A stretch of 64,000 bases of DNA from Orychophragmus violaceus (taxonomy: Eukaryota; Streptophyta; Magnoliopsida; Brassicales; Brassicaceae). The stretch's first letter is position 1. The number at the start of each line of letters is the position of its first letter. Under the pieces are notes generated by a model. The model saw only the letters and a program-made list of their open reading frames with translations. It was not told where the DNA came from and made no database searches. Made by a program: the position numbers and the translations under genes. Where the stretch lies: assembly GCA_030180135.1 (NCBI GenBank), contig CM058230.1, positions 22,776,067-22,840,066 of the forward strand, in the 5' to 3' direction. Shown here piece after piece: positions 1 through 11,370 of this stretch.

Positions 1-864
1 ATGGATTTTGATTTTCATAAAAGATTCAATCTTCCAATATATATATATTGTGTGTTTGATTTATACACACGTGAACACAATGTGAGTTGTAATATAATTA
101 AGAAGTCGAGACTGTTAGAATTTCAGAGACATCCATGAGGAAGCTCTGATTATCAACTTAGGTTCATGAGACATCCATAAGGAGCTCTGAACCAGAAACA
201 ACATCAAGAACAAAAACAAATCGAGAATAAGATGAAATTAATTCTGTAGAAAGAAAGAACAACTAGTTTAGTCTTAGATTCAACCCTATTGGAGCTTTAA
301 ACTCTAGAGAAGATCTTAAGCTAGTAATCTAGTGTTTAAGAGGAGCTCCTTAGCTATATGAAAACATATCCAGGAGCTTAACTACTCATCAAGAGAATTT
401 ACTCATGAATCTGGACAAAATCAGCAATTAGCAAGGAGTTATCCTAAATAAAAAGAGTAAGAGCTTTACATGAACCGATTATTCATCATACTTAGATTAA
501 ATATGGAAGAGTTATCCAAGCATGATGTTAGGCTGCCTTAAGCAGCCAAATCGTGGCTCTTACAGAAGCTAAATTGTGTTGAACTCAAGAACACAATGAA
601 GATAAAATACAAAATCAATATGAAGAGAGAAAAGCCTTACAAACAAGTTTATGTGTATCAAAATGAGTTACATATTTCTGTATATCATATCAGCTCATGT
701 TACACCTCTTTATATAGAGGAGGAGAACATAAGGAAGCCCTAAATGGGTTAACATTTCGAACTAAGCTTTTGGTGGGAAAAGGAAACCATTTGAATTTGA
801 ATTCATAAGAGGACAACATGTCTCCGTCGTTCTATTCTATTTGACAATTGTAGTATAGAATATA
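1..864. other. Unassigned sequence left of the Athila-type element
   Basis: No convincing gene is visible. A short direct repeat around the words gagacatccat occurs at about 126-150 and 167-190. A TATA-like word (ctatataaag, read on the minus strand) lies at about 706-718, and the minus strand to its left reads like an untranslated leader rather than protein. This could be part of a minus-strand LTR or a promoter/leader. No terminal pairs or target duplications were found. Confidence 0.3.
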
Positions 865-2027
865 TGACATATCATGGTTTTTAGGACTTTCAACCATGGT
901 ATATGTCTTTGTTATTGAGTCTTTTAGAGTCTTTTGGAGTCCTATTATGTGTGTTTACAGGTCTAAGTACGTTTGGAGTGGATTTAGACATTATGGCGCA
1001 TTCTGGAGCTATTTGAAGCATTTGCCCGAGAAGAAGAAATCACTGTCGACATCAGACTATTGTGTCGATCGACAAAATATGTGCATCAATCGACACACAC
1101 GCGAGTCAGACTTTTCTCGGCGGTTTAATGAAGAGTTGTGGAAATTGCACTTTGGCCGATAAGTTTCTTATAATTACAAAGAAGCCCCAGCCGTGATTAG
1201 ATCAATATATTAGGGTTTTTAAGCACTTTTTTAGGCTACGCATTATTTTACTTTGAGAGAGTTAGGGGCTGATCTTGTACTCGAGAGAGAAGAGATTTCG
1301 AACCCCAGTTTCTTATTTTATTTTATGCTATTTGGTGTTCTATTCATTATGATTTCTGTTTCATTGATCATATCTGAGTAATTTACCAGTTAGGTTTAGG
1401 GATTCTCACAAGGGATTTCATGGAATTATAGGTTGATCAATCTGTAGGGATTCATACTTTCTAGTTCTTCATATAGGGTTGTTCTTAATGCTTGATCTGA
1501 ATTGGCCACTTAGATTATTGATATTAGGTTGATTTCTGCAACGACAGTTGATTAATTAACTAGAAAGAACTTAGATGAGCAATTTGACTATTCGCAAAGA
1601 AATTTGGCTTAGGAGAATTGTGAGCGAAAGAACCTGAGATTAATGCTTGTTTAGAACTCTAGGATTCGCAACAAAAGTTGGCTTGCTAGGTTGTTAGACA
1701 TAAATAATATTCGCAACGAAAGTTGGTATGTTATAATTATGTGATTCTAGTTCTATAACAGTTCTTATTTAGATCATGATTGATTGATTAGCCTATGTTC
1801 CTGATTTCCTGAGAACTCCCTTGATCTGACGCTTTGCCTTCTTGCTTACAACCGTTTACTTTACTTTTTGCTCTAATTCACTGCTTTCTGATTTGCATCG
1901 CCTAGCTTAACCTGAATTTCTATAATCTATCGTAGGAGTCTTGAGTCTCTGTGGTTCGAGCCCTACTAGCTACAATTGTCATGTGCACTTGCAGTTTACA
2001 TTAGGGAATTAAACTCTGAGCATATCA
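865..2027 (+). repeat. 5' LTR of the Athila-type element
   Basis: Begins TGACATATCATGG and ends CTCTGAGCATATCA, matching 12343-13504 over its whole length. It contains the triplet of 21-bp-spaced dyads at 1045-1097 and several copies of the word attcgcaac(g/a)aaag, typical of this LTR family. The end is fixed by the primer binding site immediately after it. Confidence 0.9.
1045..1097. repeat. Dyad triplet with 21-bp spacing (LTR copy)
   Basis: Three copies of the dyad core (GTCGAC, GTCGATCGAC, ATCAATCGAC) have centres at 1047.5, 1068.5 and 1089.5, exactly 21 bp apart. The 3' LTR has the same triplet at 12523-12575 (centres 12525.5, 12546.5, 12567.5). Confidence 0.85.
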
Positions 2028-2033
2028 AGTTTT

Positions 2034-2051
2034 TGGCCCCGTTGCCGGGGA
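2034..2051 (+). promoter_or_regulatory. Primer binding site (tRNA-Asp-like)
   Basis: tggccccgttgccgggga begins 7 bases after the LTR end. It matches the Athila-type primer site (TGGCGCCGTTGCCGGGGA) except for one base. Confidence 0.85.
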
Positions 2052-2167
2052 CTCTTTTGAGTCTTCGATAGATTTGAACTTAGGGTTTAGACTAGATTTT
2101 TTGTTTTTGTTTTTGGTTACTGATTTTTCGTTTATCTTGCATTTTAGGTACGCCTAGATTCGCACTG

Positions 2168-2202
2168 CATCGATCGACACGGTCCTGTGTGTCGACCGTC
2201 AC
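2168..2202. repeat. Dyad pair in the Athila-type leader
   Basis: ATCGATCGAC (centre 2173.5) and a degenerate GTCGACCGTC (centre 2195.5), 22 bp apart, lie between the primer site and gag. Confidence 0.7.
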
Positions 2203-2239
2203 ATCTTTGCGCCTTGCGTTTTAGGTTACTGAACATTTT

Positions 2240-3676
2240 ATGACTGATCGCGACTTGAGAAGTAATCCGGATAAGGAGCTCGTGAATCTCGAACTTAAGG
2301 AACTTGCAAAGCTTGAGAGAGAGAATAGGAAAGCCCAGAAGCTAGCCAAGATGGCTAATCCCAATCGTATAATCCTGATTAGGGATACTGAAGGTGTTCT
2401 AAGGAATTCGGAGAACCAAGTCTGCAATGCGCTTGGTCAGAGACTCGATGAAGAAGGGAATGTCATTCCTGAGCCTGAGAGGCAGCTTGTTAAACCTGAT
2501 GGAGAAGCTCAAGTTGGACAAGGAAATCCCCGAGCTGATGAGCCGCCTAATCCTCCTACTAGGAGGACACTAGCTGATTACAATCGACCCGATGAGTTCT
2601 ATGCCAACAGGTCTGTGATTGTACCTCCTGCGTTTCCGCGTACTGACTTCGAGTTGAAGACCTCGTACTACACACTTGTGGGACAGCGTGTCTTCACCGG
2701 ACTTCCACATGAGCATCCTATGGACCACATAGAGCACTTTGAGTCTATAGTGACTGGAATGAAGCACAATGGAGTAACCTACGACTACCTGCACTACAAG
2801 CTTTTTCCTCACTCTCTAGGAGGAGAAGTTGCTGACTGGCTAAGTCAGATTCCACCTGGGACTTTGACTACTTGGAGTGCAGTAAAGGAGAAGTTTCTGC
2901 GACACTTTTATTATGATGATGCTCGGTCCGATCAGCTTAGACAGGATCTCTTGACCTTCAAGCAAGGATCTACAGAGCCTTTTAAGACAGCCTGGGTGAG
3001 ATTCAAGAGATACCAGAGAGATTGCCCTCATCATGGTTTCTCTGAGGTGCAACTGTTGTGTATCTTTTTCAGAGGAGTTGATTTGTGGTATCAGATGGCT
3101 TTAGATGCTGCAAGTATTGGAAACTTCTACACTAAATCTCCAGAAGAAGCTAAGGAGCTTATTGAGAACTTGGTGACTAGCAATAGTGTCAAGAATGCTG
3201 ATTTAGAGAGACAGAAATCTGGTGACAAAGCTGATAGCTCACAGATAGCTGAGATGAACAAGAAGATTGATTATGTCCATAGCATCTTACTTGGTAAGAA
3301 AGTGGATGTCCAGGAGACTGAGGATGTTAATTACATAGCTGGAGCTGGTTATCAAGGTCAGAGGTATGGAAATCAGCAAGGACAGACTTCAGGTTTCGCA
3401 CCAAAGTCTGCATTTCAGAAACCTTTCCAGCAGAACAGCACATTTACTAGAGATTATGGTTCTTCATCATATCAGCATGTTCCTCCTAAAAATGAGCAGA
3501 ATGATAAGATGATGGGTCTTTTGGAACAACTCTTGGAAGGACAGCAGAAGAGTACAGTGGACTTCAATGGAAAGATAGATGCTATGTACCTTGATCTCAA
3601 TGGGAAAATAGAGGCTATAAGCACTCATGTGAAGAAGCTAGATGTTCAGGTTCAGCAGATTGCTGGAGCAGGGTGA
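2240..3676 (+). pseudogene. Athila-type gag (first part of a gag-protease ORF)
   Basis: Encodes 478 residues of retrotransposon gag. The central part (about residues 140-290) has the usual Retrotrans_gag pattern: HPMDHIEHFESIV, then EVADWLSQIPPG, WSAVKEKFLRHFY and LLTFKQGSTEPFKTAWVRFK. The product would form the virus-like particle. The C-terminal part is Q/G-rich with no clear zinc knuckle. The reading frame continues after a TGA at 3674-3676 and another TGA at 3734-3736 into the protease ORF, so gag and protease were one ORF now broken by two stops. The ATG at 2240 follows the leader dyad pair closely and is the first in this frame. Confidence 0.85.
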
Positions 3677-3748
3677 AGGCAGAATGGGTCAGGAAGAGCT
3701 GAACATAATCAATTCGTCAATGTTGTGATCACATGAGATGAGATTGAC

Positions 3749-4840
3749 TTGCTGGAAGAAGAAGAGAGCATTATCTCGGATTTTCTGGATGAATATTGTC
3801 TGTCTGAGACATGTGTCGATCGACACACTCTCGATGTCGATCGATGCAGCCCCGATACGTCTGATGGAATTGCTCATAATCGCCTTGTGTCGATTGACAC
3901 ATCTTATGCATCGTTCGACACAGAACGCAGACGGGACCAGAAACTTGCAACAGTCCCAGAACGAGTTCATAAGCCTTATGTGCCCTATCCTAAAGCTCCT
4001 AAGATGATTAAACATGAGCTAGATGTGGCTAAATGCATCAAAGTGAAGGAAAAGAATCCGATTCAGATTACAGAGAAGCTTCCAGACCCAGGAGTCTCTG
4101 TGCTAGACTGTTCCATCTCTAAGGACAGATTCAAGCATTCTCTGTGTGACTTAGGATCTGGTGTGAATCTCATGCCATACTCTGTGGCTGTGAGATTGGG
4201 AATGATGGATTTCCATCCTACTAGGATCTCTCTTATCCTAGCTGATCGTTCAAAGAGGTATCCAGAAGGAGTTCTTGAGGACATTCCTGTCAAAGTTGGA
4301 AACTACTTGATTCCAACGGACTTAGTAGTGCTGAAGTATAACATTGAGCCAGCTGATCCTTTGCTACTTGGTAGACATTTCTTAGCTACTGCTGGAGCAA
4401 TGATTGATGTGAGACATGGACTGATTGATCTCCATCTGGGAGACAAGCCTTTGCGGTTCAAGATGGACAAGCTGCAGAAATCCACCATAGATGGACAGAG
4501 CTTCAGTGTGGAAGTGGAACCAAAGATTCCTCTTGGAGAAGAGAAGATGGCAGTTCATTCTGAACTTGCTCTAACATCTTCAGATCCTGCAACTGCTTTT
4601 AAGCAGAAAGCTCCAGATCTCTTCCATCCACCAAAGCACAAGTATGCATCTTCTAAACTTCAACCTCCTAATCCATCAGCTGTGAATGCAGGAAAACGCA
4701 GTATCCCACCCTCTCTTCGCTCCCACCCTGGTTCTCTTCGCTCTTTCCTTGGGAGATCTCATGATCCGAAAGCTTATGCACCACCTTGGTTGAAGAGACA
4801 TTCACAGAGGCACTCCAAGCCTCTGTTGAATCCACCATAA
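3749..4840 (+). pseudogene. Athila-type aspartic protease region
   Basis: Same frame as the preceding gag. A retropepsin-like region follows a variable N-terminus; the active-site triad position reads DLGSG (D at about residue 134), a DLG form common in Athila-type elements, then NLMPYSVAVRLG, and later LLLGRHFLATAGAMIDV, the usual second half of the fold. It ends in a K/P/H-rich tail at 4840 with no RT behind it. Two dyad pairs are embedded in the N-terminal part (3812-3922) in two different codon phases. Confidence 0.8.
3812..3922. repeat. Two dyad pairs inside the gag-protease reading frame
   Basis: Centres are 3819.5/3840.5 and 3893.5/3914.5, both 21 bp apart. The first pair reads in frame as VDRH...VDRC, the second one base out of step as SIDT...SFDT. 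Confidence 0.85.
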
Positions 4841-5851
4841 GCCCGATCTCCTTTCCATAGTCAAGCTATTGACTTTAAACAAGCGCTGAGTGGGAGGCAA
4901 CCCACTAGTAGGTTCGTTTTTCTTTTTATTTTTCGTTTTGATTTTGTGTGCTTTGATTTTTCTGTTTTTTGTGTTCAAAGACGTGAGAAACAGGCATAAT
5001 CGCTCAGCATCGACCGACACATATATTTTTTCGGTCGACGCAGATACGATTTACGGTTTGCCGATTCAATTTCGGTTCAAACACCGGTTATCTATATAGC
5101 CGCGAGCATATTCGCCTTGCATCGATCGACACCCTTGTGGCATCGATCGACACAAGCCGACGACAGGTAAGTGTTCTGAACCTTTTCGGTTAGTTTTCAT
5201 TCCGATTTCTTTTCTCACCAAGCCTAAGCTTGACACCACTGGGGACAGTGTGTTTCAAGTGTGGGGGAGGTAGCTATTGACCCACCGCTTTTTGTTTTCT
5301 TAGAGTCAGTCAAAAACTGTTTTGTTGAGTCAAATTGAGTAGGAAACAAAGATTTTTTGAGGAGATTGCCACACTTGCAGGAACTTAAGTAACCATTGGA
5401 TGATTTGCAGATGATCTATGACTATTAGAAAACCCAACACGGACCAGCCTACTTAGGACACCCATATCACTTCAGGTATTCAGAGAATCCATTACTTGAA
5501 TTCATTTTTAACTTGACTTAATTTTCTTACCTATGGGCTTGGTATACTTTGGATCGGATTTCTCTGTTGGTTCTGGCACAGCTTGTAAACCTGTCTGATT
5601 TTGATTCCCTTCTCCCCTTCCTTGAAAAAAAAAAAAAAAAGATAAACTGAGGATAAGCTAGTAGCTTCGAAGTGGTCATGGGAGTGGTAGAGACCCCTAT
5701 TACCTCCTGTGCATCCATAGAAACATGTCCAAAGTATTACCCCGAAAAAAAGGGAAGAGCACTGATAGAAAAAATAAAATGATACCCAGTGGGGAAAAAT
5801 CAGTGCTAAGGAAGGAAAAGGAGAGGAAAGGAACCAGAAAAAGATAGTTGA
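4841..5851 (+). other. Non-coding tail of the Athila-type element
   Basis: No RT or integrase ORF occurs here. The tail holds two more dyad pairs (5008-5041, centres 5013.5/5034.5; 5119-5154, centres 5125.5/5146.5) and a polypurine-like word caagtgtgggggagg at about 5256-5270, related to the true polypurine tract before the 3' LTR. The tail resumes at 12017 after the copia insertion. Confidence 0.7.
5008..5154. repeat. Two dyad pairs in the Athila-type tail
   Basis: Centres 5013.5/5034.5 and 5125.5/5146.5, each pair 21 bp apart. The second pair is two perfect ATCGATCGAC cores. Confidence 0.85.
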
Positions 5852-6492
5852 TGTTGGGATAGTGTCCTGAAATCACACTTGTACTCACTCCTGTGATAGT
5901 TGTGTGTCGAGATCAGACATTCGTATAATACTGGGCGGTTGCAATGTTTTGCTAGAAGCCTCTTGCAATCTGTAAGTTGTATACTTACTGCCAGTATTAT
6001 ATGATCCTATAGGGTCACACACCTAAGCAAACTGGAAGCTACGACATGGGAATGATCATTATGGTAATGATCATATTAATGTGTATTCAATACACATTAT
6101 AATCGATATAATGGTGTTGTGTCGATCGACACAGCTTGTGTGTCGGTCGACACAGTTCGGAATTTCCGAAACAGCTTTTCGGGTTGGGACTTAATTAAGG
6201 CTGGCCCGTTAAGCATGTTTAGGTCGAATAAAACTCGAGAGTTTCGACCTAAACAGTAAGCCGTCCACTTTTCTTGACAGAAACAGTAGACACACCAGAG
6301 AGATTCGATTCCCGTTGATCCGGCACTAGCATCCCGTTTCCAGCGAGCGTGCGTGTGTATCTGGTAGAGGCAAGGCATCTGCGTTGCTCCACTGATCTCG
6401 TTCACCATTCTCATTCCGCTGTCAGTTCAAAGGTAAGAACGAGGTTGGTTTTCATTCAATATATCAAACCCTAGATCCTAGGAGATCCAACA
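5852..6492 (+). repeat. 5' LTR of the nested copia element
   Basis: Starts TGTTGGGATAG and ends GGAGATCCAACA. It contains a perfect 21-bp-spaced dyad pair at 6118-6154 (centres 6125.5/6146.5), conserved in the 3' LTR. Confidence 0.95.
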
Positions 6493-6493
6493 G

Positions 6494-6506
6494 TGGTATC
6501 AGAGCG
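6494..6506 (+). promoter_or_regulatory. Primer binding site (initiator tRNA-Met)
   Basis: tggtatcagagcg, the classical Ty1/copia primer site complementary to the 3' end of initiator methionine tRNA, lies one base after the LTR. Confidence 0.92.
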
Positions 6507-6649
6507 TTGTTAGGGTTTAGCTATTGAATCTGGTGCAATTAATTCGAAACTTGTGGTTGTTGAATTGTTAAAATTGCCTGCTAAATCGTTTTCTTGTGTA
6601 AATCTCGGATTGTATGCATGTTGAAAAATCGATGAACTGTTGAAATCGC

Positions 6650-7119
6650 ACTGTGTCGATCGACACAAAGCGTGTGTCGGTCGACGCGCCGCGAAATAAC
6701 ACGTAAAATTTTAGGGTTTGTCGCAGGGTGTCGATCGACACAAAGCGTGTGTCGGTCGACACAGAGCGAAAATCCGCAAATAATTTTAGGGTTTCGATCT
6801 GAGATCGAGTACCCGTATTCCTGTTGTGTCGATCGATACACTGGGTGTGTCGGTCGACACAGGCAAAGCAATTAGATAGATCGGTTCAATTGGATTGAAC
6901 CGGTTATCTCGCTCGGTTAATTTTAATTAACCAATTGGTTCTGGTTTGGTAATGTCGATCGACACACAGTGTGTGACGATCGACATGGACCATTAAACCG
7001 AACCGGTTCAATTGGATTGAATCGGTTAAGTAAATTCGATCCGGTTTGACCGGTTATCGAAGACCGGTTTAAGTATGGTTGCGTCGACCGATGCCAATGG
7101 TTGGCGTCGATCGACACAA
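6650..7119. repeat. Cluster of five dyad pairs in the copia leader
   Basis: Between primer site and gag there are five pairs with centres 6659.5/6680.5, 6734.5/6755.5, 6832.5/6853.5, 6958.5/6979.5 (all 21 bp) and 7087.5/7110.5 (23 bp). Most pair GTCGATCGAC with GTCGGTCGAC. Around them are repeated aaccggtt/ccaattgg words, so this leader is unusually dense in palindromes. Confidence 0.88.
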
Positions 7120-7762
7120 CATTCGCAGATATACTGGTTGGACCACAAATTTGCATATACCAGAACAGTTTAATCCTAAAAGTTCTAGATGAACCTAAAA
7201 CTAATAAAACTGAATGTTTTAAATAAATTAATAAATTCTTGGATGTATATTGGATATGCATCAAGATAAAAACGGTTCTTTTCCTCAACTAAATATCAAG
7301 TGATCTTGATGTCTTGTCCGATCTTGTCTACTGTCAAGACTCGTGTCGTTTGTTGGATATTCTTGGAGTCCTTGATATCCACTGCAACATGAGTAAGACA
7401 GGTGGTCATTGACAGACTTGCAGTGCAACTGTTAGTGATCGCTAGACAGAAAAGGATTGGTTTCACTTGACTGGGCTAACGGAAGTTCTGGGCCCAGAGA
7501 CATCAGAGTGGATTGGACATAGTTTGTCTTATCCACGACCAAGAGTTGTACTGAGTACAATTAGCAATGATTTGCTTACCTAGATAACTAAAGTTTGAGT
7601 AACGGCGAGTCGCCCACTCGAATTTTAGTAATCTGAAGATCTTGGCTCATTGTATTCATCTGAGGAAACATAGTTTTGAATACAATGCGAGTTCTCTTAT
7701 TAGATAAGAATTCTCATTTCTTGAGCATTATAACTAAAATCTACCTCTTTTGAATTACAGCT

Positions 7763-8264
7763 ATGTCTGTCTCTAATCACATCAACACTTTCTCACTAAG
7801 ATCCGTCCTTGAGAAGGACAAGTTAAATGGATCTAATTTCTTGGAATGGTGTCGGAACCTGAGAATAGTTCTCAGGCAGGAGAACAAGGATTATGTCCTT
7901 GAAAGAGTTCTCCCGAGAGGCCACGTTCCAATGCCCCGCAGACAGAAAAGAATGCTTGGGATAAGCATTCAGCTTATGTCAAAGATGTTAATTGTCTAAT
8001 GCTGGTGACTATGAACTCTGAGCTGCAGAAGCAATATGAGAACGTGATGTCACCCATTGAGATGATTAACAGCCTGAAAGCTTTGTTTCAGGAGCAAGCT
8101 CGCACAGAGAGATACCAGACGGTTAAATCTCTCATGGATTGCAAGCTGGCTAAGGACAGTCCAGTAAGTCCTCATGTCCTTAAAATGATGGGTTACATTG
8201 ATAACCTGGGGAAACTGGACTGTGCCATTAGCCACTACAGAATCAACTTGGCAAAAGTATCAAA
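7763..8264 (+). pseudogene. copia gag, N-terminal part, frameshifted
   Basis: The first ORF (7763-7999) starts with a typical plant copia gag N-terminus (L-NGSNFLEWCRNLRIVLRQE). A frameshift near 7910 moves the rest into the ORF starting at 7999, which continues with the gag core (ALFQEQARTERYQTVKSLMD). Homology stops near 8235-8265, where an internal deletion joins gag to integrase. The zinc knuckle and protease are absent. Confidence 0.8.
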
Positions 8265-10178
8265 GTTCTGCAATCGGATCGCGGAGGAGAATACTTGAGT
8301 CAAGAATTCAGCGACTATCTGAGCGAGTGTGGAATTATTTCACAACTCACTCCTCCTGGTACACCCCAATGGAATGGAGTGTCAGAGAGGAGGAATCGAA
8401 CCTTATTGGATATGGTTCGATCTATGATGAGTCATTCAAATCTTCCATTATCCTTTTGGGGATACGCTCTAGAAACGTCTGCGTTTACACTAAATAGGGT
8501 ACCATCTAAATCAGTGGAAAGGACACCACATGAACTGTGGACTGAGAATGTTCCTAGTCTGTCTTTCCTGAGGATTTGGGGTTGTGAAGCTTATGTCAAA
8601 CGTTTAATCTCTGACAAGCTTGCACCCAAATCAGATAAATGCTACTTCGTTGGTTATCCTAAGGAAACCAAGGCATACTAATTTTACAACCAATCTGAGA
8701 ACAAAGTATTTGTTGCTCGGGACTGTTCTTTTCTTGAGAGGGAGTTTCTCTCTAAGAAAAACAGTGGGAGTAAAGTACATCTTGAAGAAATTCAAGATGC
8801 ACAGGAGACTGCTCAACCTGCTGAGGAAGACCAGCAGTTGGATCCACAAAGTTCTGTGGAACCGGCGCCTGTGGAGCCTGAAGTTCGCAGATCCGGAAGG
8901 ATCCGTCATGAACCCGAGAGATACTATGGATTTCTCGTGACCAATTCAAATGATCTGAAGATCATTGATAGTGACGAACCAGCGACCTTCGCGGAAGCAA
9001 TGATGGGCCCGGACTCCGAAAAGTGGCTTGGAGCCTCTAAATCCGAAATGGGATCCATGTCAGAAAACCAAGTTCGGACCTTGGTCGATTTACCTAATGG
9101 TGCAAAAGCCATTGAGTGTAAATGGATCTTCAAGAAGAAGATTGACGTGGATGGCAATGTACAAATTTACAAAGCGAGGTTGGTGGCTAAAGGTTTCAAG
9201 CAAATTCATGGTATTGACTATGATGAAACCTACTCCCCAGTCGCTATGCTTAAATCCATTCGGATACTTCTAGCAATTGCCGCTCATTATGACTATGAGA
9301 TTTGGCAAATGGATGTCAAAACCGCATTCCTGAGTGGTATTCTGGAAGAGGATGTGTATATGACACAGCCTGAAGGTTTTGTCGATCCTAAGAACGCTGG
9401 GAAGGTATGCAAGCTTCATAAATCCATTTATGGATTGAAGCAAGCATCACGGAGTTGGAATCTTCGTTTTGATGAATTAGTTAAACAATTTGGTTTCATC
9501 AAGAACGAAGAGGAACCATGTGTCTACAAGAAGACTAGTGGGAGCAAAATTGTGTTTCTTGTACTGTATGTCGATGACATACTCCTCCTCGGTAATGACG
9601 TTCCGTTGCTTTAGTCTGTCAAGACTTGGCTCGGAAGTTGTTTTTCCATGAAAGACATGGGAGAAGCCGCGTACATTCTTGGAATCAGAATCTACAGAGA
9701 TAGATTAAACAGGCTGATTGGATTGTGCCAGGACACTTATATTGATAAGGTACTGCACAGATTCAGGATGCATGATTCCAAGAAGGGCTTCATACCGATG
9801 TCTCATGGCACTAGTCTCAGCAAGAAGCAGTGTCCAGCGACACATGGTGAGCGAGAACGCATGAATAGGATTCCTTATGCTTCTGCAATAGGATCTATTA
9901 TGTATGACATGCTCTGCACTCGTCCAGATGTAGCTTACACGTTAAGCATGACGAGTAGATACCAATCTGATCCAGGTGAAGTTCACTGGACAGCTGTCAA
10001 GAATATTCTCAAGTATTTGAGACATACTAAGGATAAATTCCTGGTGTATGGAGGAAGTGAAGAACTTGTGGTGAATGGATTCACCGATGCGAGTTTTCAG
10101 ACGGACAGAGATGATTTCCGATCACAATCTGGATATGTCTTCTGTCTAAATGGCGGTGCAGTGATGGAAGAGCTCTAA
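8265..10178 (+). pseudogene. copia pol remnant: C-terminal integrase and reverse transcriptase
   Basis: Starts inside the integrase core (SDRGGEY, then TPPGTPQWNGVSERRNRTLLD with the catalytic E) and continues through the GKGYYF-like C-terminus, broken by TAA at 8679-8681. After the R-RSGRIR linker comes a complete Ty1/copia RT (KWIFKKKID, KARLVAKGF, QMDVKTAFLSG, catalytic YVDD at 9567-9578). TAG at 9612-9614 breaks the RT, and the same frame resumes into LGIRIYRDR and the start of RNase H. It ends at a frameshift near 10170. The product cannot be functional. Confidence 0.88.
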
Positions 10179-10548
10179 GCAGAATACCGTAGCTGATTCC
10201 ACAACGGAAGCTGAATATGTTGCTGCTTCAAAAGCGGCAAAGGAAGCGGTTTGGATCAAGAAGTTCATGACTGAACTTGGTGTGGTTCCTAGTATCTTGG
10301 AGCCAGTGGCTTTGTTTTGTGACAACAATGGAGCCATTGCTCAGGCGAAAGAACCCAGGTCACACCAGAAGTCCAAACACATTGAGAGGAGATATCACAT
10401 GATTCGTGATATCGTCAATAGAGGTGATGTGAAGATCAGCCGAGTTCCGACAGACGAGAATGTCGCTGATCCTCTGACCAAGTCACTCCCAAAGCCTAAG
10501 CATGAGAGTCATACGATTGTTGTAGGCATTAGAGATCTTAAGATGTAA
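10179..10548 (+). pseudogene. copia RNase H, frameshifted C-terminal part
   Basis: In a new frame after the break near 10170: the STTEAEYVAASKAAKEAVW block, LFCDNNGAIAQAKEP, KHIERRYHMIRD and ENVADPLTKSLP, the usual ending of a plant copia polyprotein, with the stop at 10548. Together with the upstream frame this gives a complete RNase H region. Confidence 0.85.
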
Positions 10549-11370
10549 TCTTGATTCTAGTGGGAGTTTTAGTTTTGTTTTAGTTATAATAAGATGCTCT
10601 TGTAAACATTCTTTGGAAGTGTTTTAATGAAATTTGATTTCAGCATTATTTATTGTGATCTAAATAATGGTCCCAAAATAAGTTTATAACATATTATAGG
10701 TCATCAAGTTGAGGACTTGATCATGAAACCCTATAAGTTAATAAATTATGTTTTGTCCCTAGTCGAGGTTGTCAAAGTGGGACACTGACAACCGTGAGAG
10801 ACTAGATTGTGAGGTGACTGTTGGCTAAGTTTCATGGAGCCAATGATATGATTATCACAGTCAGTCACATAGATATATGTTAGTGAACATATGATCGGAC
10901 ATGACCCGCTAATGAAAAATCTACAAGATAGTTATATCTGTGTCATAAGAGATTCTCATTACGACTATAGAGTATAGTCCTTAGACCTGAGTTCATCATG
11001 CTTTCTTGCATATGAATTGGTATACTTTGACTTTGTCAAACGTCGACCCGTAACTGGCGACTATAACGGCACTGTTCAAGTTTATCATGAAGTATGCGTT
11101 GAAACAGGGATGGAACAAGATGGGATTTGTCCCTCCTGTATAACGGGAGATAAATATCTCAGGGCCTATCGAAGATTGAATACTGAGAGAAAGTGTGGCC
11201 GCACTCAAACGAACTGTAGTTCAGTTGTTTGTAATGTTTCAGTATGAGATCAGGAGTTCGATAAACACGATGTTGGCTAAATAAGGATGACACCATCTTG
11301 CCTTATGCCATGTCGAGATATAGAGACAAAAGGATTATAGGAATTGATGATTCCAGTACAAGTGGGAGAT
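10549..11370 (+). other. copia 3' non-coding region and polypurine tract
   Basis: No ORF is credible. The segment ends in caagtgggagat immediately before the 3' LTR, the plus-strand priming site. Confidence 0.8.

Noticed and set aside
6581..6871. ORFs with repeated CVDRHT/VSIDT peptides in the copia leader
   Set aside because: They are translations of the non-coding dyad repeats, open in several frames because the words contain no stop; they lie before the true gag start.
1045..7119. CRISPR-like array (repeated palindrome)
   Set aside because: Plant genome, no constant spacer length, no cas genes; the repeats lie in LTR retrotransposons.
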